From Ralstonia sp. NFACC01 (GTDB lineage: Bacteria; Pseudomonadota; Gammaproteobacteria; Burkholderiales; Burkholderiaceae): a DNA stretch of 64,000 nt. The stretch spans positions 359,235 through 423,234 of the forward strand of contig NZ_FOWV01000006.1 in assembly GCF_900115545.1 (NCBI RefSeq), written 5' to 3'. Every line of letters starts with the position of its first letter. Position 1 is the first letter of the stretch. Under the pieces are notes generated by a model. It was not told the origin of the DNA, ran no database searches, and saw nothing but the letters and a program-made list of their open reading frames with translations. This document shows, piece by piece, positions 58,320 to 64,000 of the stretch. The position numbers and the translations under genes are program-made.

Positions 58320-59089
58320 TGCCGGCTGACGCTGCAACCGCCGCAGCGGCTGTCGGCCCCACAGCCGATCCGGCGGTGGTCGATGCGATCCACGCCGTGC
58401 TGACCGGCCCTGCTGAGCGCGCCGCACGCTGGCTGGCGGCTGCCGCCCGGCGCGGGCACACCGAAGCGCAGGCCATCTTCGGCCAATGGCTGCTCGATGG
58501 CCGCGGCGTCGAACGCGATCCGGGCGAAGCGCTGTTCTGGTTCAAGACGGCCGCGCTATCGGGCCACGCGATGGCCGCCAACATGCTGGGCCGCTGCTAT
58601 GAGCACGGCTGGGGTGCGCCCGCCTGCGACAAGACCGCCACGCACTGGTACGCCCGCGCGGCCGATGCCGGCCTCGACTGGGGTCAGTACAACTACGCGA
58701 CGCAGTTGCAACTGGGGCGCGGCATCCCGGCGGACCGCGCTCGCGCATTCGCGCTCTTTCAGGCTGCGGCCGCGCAAGGCCACGCCAAGTCGATCAACGT
58801 GCTCGGCGGCTTCTATGAAGACGGCTGGGAAGTCGAGGCGGACACGGCGATGGCCCTGCGCTGCTACCTGCGCGCCGCAGAGGGCGGCGACTTTCGCGGC
58901 CAGTTCAACGCCGCGCGCCTGCTCGCACTCGCCAACCGCGCAAACGACGCCGTCACCTGGATGCACGCCGTCACGCGCACCGCCACACCCGCCTTCCTCG
59001 CGAAGGCGCATGACTTTCTCGCCGGCCATCCCGATGCGCGCCTGCGCGTGCTGGCCATCGCGCTGGAAACCGAACCATCATGTTGCTGA
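58319..59089 (+). CDS. Sel1-repeat (TPR-like) protein
   Basis: A 256-residue protein of tandem Sel1-type helical repeats (about 45-215): [20 protein letters not shown]-like units spaced about 36 residues, with [14 protein letters not shown] and [14 protein letters not shown]. No signal peptide is apparent, so it is probably cytoplasmic and a protein-binding scaffold. The start overlaps the receptor stop by one base and its end overlaps the dioxygenase gene by ten. The receptor, Sel1 and PiuC trio is also found in Pseudomonas. Confidence 0.87.
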   Translation: MPADAATAAAAVGPTADPAVVDAIHAVLTGPAERAARWLAAAARRGHTEAQAIFGQWLLDGRGVERDPGEALFWFKTAALSGHAMAANMLGRCYEHGWGAPACDKTATHWYARAADAGLDWGQYNYATQLQLGRGIPADRARAFALFQAAAAQGHAKSINVLGGFYEDGWEVEADTAMALRCYLRAAEGGDFRGQFNAARLLALANRANDAVTWMHAVTRTATPAFLAKAHDFLAGHPDARLRVLAIALETEPSCC

Positions 59090-59763
59090 AGATTCCCAAC
59101 GTCTTGACCAAGGAACAGGTTGCGCGGTGCCGCGCCATCATCGGTGCCGCCGAGTGGGTGGACGGCAAGGTCACCGCCGGCGCGCAGTCAGGCCAGGTGA
59201 AGCACAACATGCAGCTGCCCGAAGGCTCGCCGGCTGCGCGCAAGGTCGGCACCTTGATTCAGGATGCGCTGTCTGCCAATACGCTGTTCTTTTCGGCCGC
59301 GTTGCCGCTCAAGGTCTTTCCACCGCTGTTCAACCGCTACGCGGGCGGCCAGACCTTCGGCAACCACGTCGACAACGCCGTGCGTCACCTGCGCGGCACG
59401 GATTTCCGCATGCGCAGCGACCTCTCCTGCACGCTGTTCCTGACCGAACCTGAAGACTACGACGGCGGCGAACTCATCATCGACGACACCTTCGGCGAGC
59501 ACCGCGTCAGGCTTGCAGCGGGTGACATGGTGCTCTACCCCAGCAGCAGCCTGCACCGCGTGACGCCTGTCACACGCGGCGCTCGCGTCTGTTCATTCTT
59601 CTGGCTGCAGAGCATGGTGCGCGGCGACGCGCATCGCACGCTGCTGTTCCAGATGGATACGGAACTGCAGCGGTTGATGGGATTGCTGGGGCAGGACGAC
59701 CCGTCAGTCATCGCCTTGACGGGGACGTATCACAACCTGCTGCGCGAATGGGCCGACGCCTAG
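59080..59763 (+). CDS. Fe(II)/2-oxoglutarate-dependent dioxygenase, PiuC/YbiX type
   Basis: A 227-residue PKHD-type hydroxylase. Iron ligands are His96 and Asp98 ([10 protein letters not shown]) and His159 ([14 protein letters not shown]), with Arg169 for 2-oxoglutarate. PiuC-type enzymes are co-transcribed with catecholate siderophore receptors under Fur; the substrate is not known. It overlaps the Sel1 gene by ten bases. Confidence 0.93.
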   Translation: MLLKIPNVLTKEQVARCRAIIGAAEWVDGKVTAGAQSGQVKHNMQLPEGSPAARKVGTLIQDALSANTLFFSAALPLKVFPPLFNRYAGGQTFGNHVDNAVRHLRGTDFRMRSDLSCTLFLTEPEDYDGGELIIDDTFGEHRVRLAAGDMVLYPSSSLHRVTPVTRGARVCSFFWLQSMVRGDAHRTLLFQMDTELQRLMGLLGQDDPSVIALTGTYHNLLREWADA

Positions 59764-59772
59764 ACGGCTGCC

Positions 59773-60699
59773 TCACGCAAAGTACGCCCGCATCTCCTTG
59801 AGCAGCGCTTCCGGCGCCTCTTCCGGCACATAATGCCCGCACGGCACGGTGCCACCGCTCACGTCGTCCGCCACGGCACGCCACAGTTCCAGCGGCTTGA
59901 AGCAGCGTTGGATCACGCCGTGCTCGCCCCACAGCACACGCAGCGGCACGCTCACGCGCTTGCCTGCGTCGCGGTCGGCGCGATCATGTTCGAGGTCGAT
60001 GGTGGCGGCGGCACGGTAGTCCTCGCACATGGCGTGCACGCACGCCGGTTCGCGCATGGCAGCGGCGTAGGTCGCCATCGCTTCGGGTGCGAACGGTTCC
60101 AGCCCCGCGTGGCGCAGGCCCATCAGTTTGCCGATGTAGAAATCGGGCGTGGCGTTGATCAGCGTCTCTGGAAACGGCGACGGCTGGATCAGGAAGAACC
60201 AATGCCAGTAGGCAGACGCAAACGCCATGTCGGTGTTTTCGTACATCGCCAACGTGGGGGCGATGTCGAGCAGCATGGCGCGCTCGACGTGGAGAGGATG
60301 ATCGACACACAGGCGATGCGCCACCCGCGCCCCGCGGTCATGCGCACACAGCCGGAAGCGGCCAAAACCGAGCGCGCGCATCACCTCCACCTGGTCCTGC
60401 GCCATGGTGCGCTTGCTGTATTCCGCATGCCGGGCGCTGCCGGCCGGCTTGGACGAGGCGCCATAGCCGCGCAGATCGGTCGCGACGACGGTGTAATCCT
60501 GCGCCAGCTCCTGCGCAACTTTGTGCCAGATCACATGGCTTTGCGGATGGCCATGCAGCAACAGCAGCGGTGGGCCGCTCCCGCCGATCACCCCCGCGAT
60601 TTCCACACCGTTGACCACCTGGCGGAACGGACGGAAGCCGGGAAACAGCGCGGCGTCTGCAGCAGCGGTGGCGGCATCGATGGAAAGCGGCGTGGTCAT
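59773..60699 (-). CDS. Haloacetate (fluoroacetate) dehalogenase-like alpha/beta hydrolase
   Basis: A 308-residue alpha/beta hydrolase with an aspartate nucleophile: HDRGARVAHR gives Asp121, Arg122 and Arg125, LLDIAP gives Asp145, WHW gives His166 and Trp167, and CGHYVPEE gives His289. This set is that of fluoroacetate dehalogenase (FAcD), including the halide-pocket His-Trp pair and both carboxylate-binding Arg. A defluorinase is plausible, but related epoxide hydrolases share part of the set. It is divergent from the DJ-1/PfpI gene. Confidence 0.85.
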   Translation of the reverse strand: MTTPLSIDAATAAADAALFPGFRPFRQVVNGVEIAGVIGGSGPPLLLLHGHPQSHVIWHKVAQELAQDYTVVATDLRGYGASSKPAGSARHAEYSKRTMAQDQVEVMRALGFGRFRLCAHDRGARVAHRLCVDHPLHVERAMLLDIAPTLAMYENTDMAFASAYWHWFFLIQPSPFPETLINATPDFYIGKLMGLRHAGLEPFAPEAMATYAAAMREPACVHAMCEDYRAAATIDLEHDRADRDAGKRVSVPLRVLWGEHGVIQRCFKPLELWRAVADDVSGGTVPCGHYVPEEAPEALLKEMRAYFA

Positions 60700-60836
60700 G
60701 CAAGTCTCCGGTGATCAGTCTTGGGTGAAGTGATGCGTGGCGAATGCTCCGCATGCTAGCGCAGAGCGGGCACGCGCGTTGCGGAACCATCCCCTGCCGT
60801 TCCCTTCTTTGGATTTCCCCTGACAAGGAGTTCGCC

Positions 60837-61385
60837 ATGACCCCATTGCATGACTTGCGCATCGCCATCCTCGTCGACGACCTGTTCGAGCAGGCCGAGC
60901 TGGCCAGTCCCAAGCAGGCGTTGGAAGGCGCCGGTGCCACGGTCAGCATCATTGCGCCGAAAGGCCCCAGCGTGACGGGCCTGAACCACGCCGACAAGGG
61001 CGATACGTTCAAAGTGGACCTGACGCTGGACCAGGCCAAGGCAGACGACTTCGACGGCCTGGTGCTGCCCGGCGGCGTCTTCAACGCCGACGCACTGCGC
61101 GTCGTGCCGGCCGCACAGGCATTCGTGAAAGCGTTCGAGCGCGCGCAAAAGCCCATCGCCGTGATCTGCCACGGGCCGTGGCTGATGGTGTCTGCCGGAC
61201 TGGTGCGAGGGCGCACGCTGACGAGCTGGCCGACGCTGCAGGACGACATCCGCAATGCCGGCGGCATGTGGGTGGACCGCGAAGTGGTGACCGACCGCAA
61301 CTGGGTCAGCAGCCGCAAACCCGATGACCTGCCCGCCTTCAACCGCACCTTCATCGAACTGCTGACGCAGCACGCCCATGTCTGA
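60837..61385 (+). CDS. DJ-1/PfpI family protein
   Basis: A 182-residue flavodoxin-like protein of the DJ-1/PfpI superfamily. VICHGPWLM holds the nucleophile Cys-His elbow (AVICHGPW) and DGLVLPGG a conserved acidic/Gly loop. Members are glyoxalase III-type, deglycase-like or proteases. AAGGAG fixes the ATG at 60837. It is followed 100 bp later by nitronate monooxygenase, with a promoter between. Confidence 0.9.
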   Translation: MTPLHDLRIAILVDDLFEQAELASPKQALEGAGATVSIIAPKGPSVTGLNHADKGDTFKVDLTLDQAKADDFDGLVLPGGVFNADALRVVPAAQAFVKAFERAQKPIAVICHGPWLMVSAGLVRGRTLTSWPTLQDDIRNAGGMWVDREVVTDRNWVSSRKPDDLPAFNRTFIELLTQHAHV

Positions 61386-61428
61386 GCCCGGTGAGGTGAC
61401 CCCGCACGGCGGGGTGCGGGATCGTTCC

Positions 61429-61434
61429 TATAAT
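61429..61434 (+). promoter_or_regulatory. Possible -10 of the nitronate monooxygenase promoter
   Basis: A perfect TATAAT lies 51 bp before the ATG at 61486. There is no clear -35 at 16-18 bp. Confidence 0.45.
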
Positions 61435-61485
61435 CGAACGACATGCTCTGCCCTGTCGTGCCGGTTCGCCCAACCTGGAGACGCC

Positions 61486-62469
61486 ATGCCCGCCGCCAAG
61501 CACCTCCCGCCCATGCTGCAGCATCTGACGCTGCCCGTGATCGGTTCGCCCATGTTCATCGTCAGTTATCCGGAGTTGGTGTTGGCGCAATGCAAGGCCG
61601 GCATCGTTGGAGCGTTTCCCGCGCTCAATGCGCGCCCAGCCGAGGTGCTGGACGACTGGCTCACGCAGATGAACGAGGATCTGGCGGCGTACCGCACGGC
61701 GCATCCGCAAGAAGTGGTTGGGCCGATCGCCGTCAATCAAATCGTGCACCACTCGAACGCGCGGCTGGAGCAGGACGTGGCCACCTGCGTCAAACACAAG
61801 GTGCCGATCTTCATCACCTCGCTGCGCGCGCCGGTCAAGGAAATCCTGGATGCCGTGCATAGCTACGGCGGCATCGTTCTGCACGACGTGATCAATTTGC
61901 GCCATGCCGAAAAGGCGCTGGAAGCCGGTGTCGACGGCCTGATCTTGGTGGCAGCGGGTGCGGGCGGGCATGCCGGCACGCTGTCGCCGTTCGCGCTGGT
62001 GGGTGAGGTGCGGCGCATCTTCGACGGGCCGATCGCGCTGTCGGGCGCCATTGCCACAGGCGATGCCATCCTGGCCGCGCAGGCCATGGGCGCGGACCTC
62101 GCCTACATCGGCACACGTTTTATCGCCAGTCAGGAGGCCCACGCCGCCGAAAGCTATAAGCAAGCCATCTTGCGCGCAGCCGCATCGGACATCGTCTACA
62201 CCAACCTTTTTACGGGCGTGCACGGCAACTACATCCGCGAAAGCATCGAACTCGCAGGCCTGGACCCGGCCGCCTTGCCCGAGGCCGACAAATCCAAGAT
62301 GAACTTTGGCGATGGCAGCTCGCGCGCCAAGGCCTGGAAAGACATCTGGGGTGCCGGCCAGGGTGTCGGGCAGATTGCCGATCTGCCGCCCGCAGCCGAA
62401 ATCGTGGCGCGCCTGAAGGCCGAATACGACGCGGCCAAGTTGCGTCTTGCGCTGCACCTGCGCCTCTAG
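61486..62469 (+). CDS. Nitronate monooxygenase (2-nitropropane dioxygenase family)
   Basis: A 327-residue FMN-binding TIM-barrel enzyme that oxidises alkyl nitronates. GSPMFIVS opens the barrel, VAAGAGGHAG is the phosphate-binding and catalytic His region, and LAYIGTRFIAS follows. CTGGAG precedes the ATG at 61486; a frame open to 61378 overlaps the DJ-1 gene. Family members detoxify nitro compounds such as 3-nitropropionate. Confidence 0.92.
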   Translation: MPAAKHLPPMLQHLTLPVIGSPMFIVSYPELVLAQCKAGIVGAFPALNARPAEVLDDWLTQMNEDLAAYRTAHPQEVVGPIAVNQIVHHSNARLEQDVATCVKHKVPIFITSLRAPVKEILDAVHSYGGIVLHDVINLRHAEKALEAGVDGLILVAAGAGGHAGTLSPFALVGEVRRIFDGPIALSGAIATGDAILAAQAMGADLAYIGTRFIASQEAHAAESYKQAILRAAASDIVYTNLFTGVHGNYIRESIELAGLDPAALPEADKSKMNFGDGSSRAKAWKDIWGAGQGVGQIADLPPAAEIVARLKAEYDAAKLRLALHLRL

Positions 62470-62515
62470 ACTCTGCCCGCCTCCAACTAGGCGTGCGTGC
62501 CGCGCAGCACTTCAA

Positions 62516-62544
62516 TTGACTTGCGCTGTCAGCGCTTCTACATT
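62516..62544 (+). promoter_or_regulatory. Putative sigma-70 promoter of the DUF1254 gene
   Basis: TTGACT (62516-62521) and TACATT (62539-62544) are separated by 17 bp, upstream of the ATG at 62681. Confidence 0.5.
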
Positions 62545-62680
62545 CCAAAGATTCAAGATACGACATGCGCGGAGCCACGGGATCGGCTACCGCGTAAGCG
62601 TATGCGCAAGCATCCTTGGGGGGATGTCCGACAGGCGTCTGCTTTCCTGTTGCGCGCACCGACGACAAAAGGAGAACAAG

Positions 62681-64000
62681 ATGACGCACTGCCCTGCGCC
62701 CGCGCGCCCGCTTACCAAGCTGGCGGCCGTGGCGCTGAGCGTGGCGGCCTCGGCGCTTACCCTGAGCCTGACCGGCTGCTCCACCCAGAACGCCGCGACC
62801 ACGGCCCCCATCGAACAGCGTCTGCCGCAGCCGAACGAAGCGCTCGTGCGCGCGGCCTATGTCTACGCGTTTCCGTTGATGATGTCCGACGCGCTGGTGC
62901 AGACGACGTCTGCGCTGGCGCCTGCCGGTACGTTCATGCACCAGCGCACGCTGGACGACGAAGCCCTGCCCACCGGCGTGCGCGCCCGCGTGGACGTGCT
63001 CGCCAGCAGTGCCTTCGTCGATTTGCGTAACGGCCCGGTCGTCCTGAGCCTGCCCGACGCCGGGCGCCGACACCTCTGGGTGGCGCTGCACGACGGGTGG
63101 AACGACGTGTTCGAATCGCTCGGCAACCGCACCACCGGGGCGCGTGCCGCGCACTACGCCATCACGCCGCCGGGTTGGGAGGGCACGTTGCCCACGGGCG
63201 TCAAGCAGATTGCCGCGCCGACCAGCCTCGTCTGGGTGGTGGCACGAACGCAGGTGGCCGGCCCGCGCGACCTGACCGCCGCACGCCGCCTACAGGACCG
63301 CTACCGCATCACCCCGCTGGAGGCCTTCAGCAAGAGCACCCTGCGCGAGGCCGAAGCCGAAACCAAGGTCAACACGGACAAGGCCACCGACCTCGACGTC
63401 AGCCTGGATGCCGCGCGCCGCCGTGTCACCGCGCTGGACGCCAACAGCTACTTCACGCGCTTTGCCGAACTGCTCAAGGACAATCCGCCGCACGCGGCCG
63501 ACTCCACGATGCTGCAATCGCTGCGTGATCTGGGCATCGTGCCTGGTGCGCCGTTCGACGCCAAAGCCGTAAGCGCCGCCAACCTGAAGGTGATGGAGGG
63601 TGGGGTAGCGGCCGCGCGCGAAACGCTGGCGCTGGCCGTCAAGCAACCGTCTGTCACGCAGAATGGCTGGTTCATCCCGCGCATGGTCGGCGCGTACGGG
63701 CTGGATTACGCGCAGCGCGCCATCGTGGCGTGGAACGGCGGCGGCACCGACCTGCCGCAGGACATGCTCATCGCCACCGCCACGACCGACGCAAACGGCA
63801 TGGCGCTGGACAGCACGCACCGCTACGTCCTGCATTTCGAGCGCAACCAACTCCCGCCCGAGAATGCCGGCTGGGCCGTCGCCGCCTTGTCCGCGGCTGG
63901 GCAACCGCGCCGCGCATCCGAACGCCCGGGCCTGCGCAACGTGCTGAGCGAAGCCGATCGCCCACGCCTGAACCGCGATGGCTCGCTCGACATCCTGATC
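62681..64000 (+). CDS. DUF1254 domain-containing lipoprotein, N-terminal part (cut by window edge)
   Basis: The frame from 62681 is open for 440 codons to the window end. The N-terminus is a lipoprotein signal with lipobox LTGC (Cys near residue 33). A DUF1254 domain follows (about 50-190, YVYAFPLMMSDALVQ and HDGWNDVFESLG) and then the DUF1214-like part (about 320-430, GWFIPRMVGAYG). The family is widespread and unassigned. AAAGGAG fixes the start. The gene continues beyond the window. Confidence 0.88.
   Translation, partial: MTHCPAPARPLTKLAAVALSVAASALTLSLTGCSTQNAATTAPIEQRLPQPNEALVRAAYVYAFPLMMSDALVQTTSALAPAGTFMHQRTLDDEALPTGVRARVDVLASSAFVDLRNGPVVLSLPDAGRRHLWVALHDGWNDVFESLGNRTTGARAAHYAITPPGWEGTLPTGVKQIAAPTSLVWVVARTQVAGPRDLTAARRLQDRYRITPLEAFSKSTLREAEAETKVNTDKATDLDVSLDAARRRVTALDANSYFTRFAELLKDNPPHAADSTMLQSLRDLGIVPGAPFDAKAVSAANLKVMEGGVAAARETLALAVKQPSVTQNGWFIPRMVGAYGLDYAQRAIVAWNGGGTDLPQDMLIATATTDANGMALDSTHRYVLHFERNQLPPENAGWAVAALSAAGQPRRASERPGLRNVLSEADRPRLNRDGSLDILI

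Noticed and set aside
56601-58427. 608-codon minus-strand frame across the TonB receptor
   Set aside because: Low-complexity Arg/Ala/Val product, antisense to a clear receptor gene.

Overview
The window is a 64 kb piece of a GC-rich betaproteobacterial chromosome. The gene set points to Burkholderiales and most likely Ralstonia: a methionine synthase split into two genes, DUF3567, DUF1840, DUF3108 and DUF1289 proteins, a SPOR protein followed by dsbA, and leucine-degradation genes mixed with aceK, can and bioB. This assignment is inference from gene content; no rRNA was available to confirm it. There is no sign of a phage, integrase, transposase, CRISPR array, tRNA or rRNA.

Layout. 1-5.8 kb: the start of a flavin-dependent oxidoreductase gene (cut by the window edge), two IclR regulators flanking a fumarylacetoacetate-hydrolase-type gene, a proline-rich membrane protein, an enol-lactonase-like hydrolase and DUF3567. 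5.9-10.6 kb: a rhodanese and the split metH, with a small VOC gene between the two halves. 10.8-16 kb: a block of envelope and stress-type genes (Lys/Ala-rich secreted protein, NarL-type regulator, receiver-only protein, entericidin lipoprotein, CHASE3 histidine kinase, DUF1328, DUF883, ferritin-like protein). 16.2-23.4 kb: DUF1840, argS, SPOR protein, dsbA, an SDR overlapping a cobalamin-receptor-like protein, a monooxygenase and an MBL hydrolase.

23.5-43.9 kb: leucine/isovalerate catabolism. liuR, liuA, liuB, liuC, liuD and liuE are all present. Thiolase, a second acyl-CoA dehydrogenase, bioB, aceK, can and ghrA are interspersed. Three palindromes built from ACGT boxes spaced 6 bp apart lie upstream of liuR and the MBL gene, over the liuA promoter, and upstream of ghrA-liuE. 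They are candidate LiuR operators. The block from the thiolase gene to bioB is bracketed by two directly repeated, roughly 512-bp nested-palindrome elements (28151-28663 and 37563-38074).

43.9-55.8 kb: a TetR gene, then an eight-gene minus-strand operon encoding acyl-CoA ligase, biotin-dependent carboxylase alpha and beta, two acyl-CoA dehydrogenases, an unusual SDR, an AtuA-family protein and an enoyl-CoA hydratase. It resembles the acyclic-terpene (atu) pathway, which in Pseudomonas drains into the liu pathway. Here the two systems are adjacent, but the true substrate is open. 56-59.8 kb: a TonB receptor, Sel1 and PiuC-type trio behind a Fur box. 59.8-64 kb: a haloacetate-dehalogenase-like hydrolase, a DJ-1/PfpI protein, a nitronate monooxygenase and a DUF1254 lipoprotein cut by the right edge.

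The central theme is degradation of branched acyl-CoAs to acetyl-CoA and acetoacetate. Supporting functions are co-located: biotin synthesis for the carboxylases, AceK to switch on the glyoxylate bypass, and carbonic anhydrase for bicarbonate.
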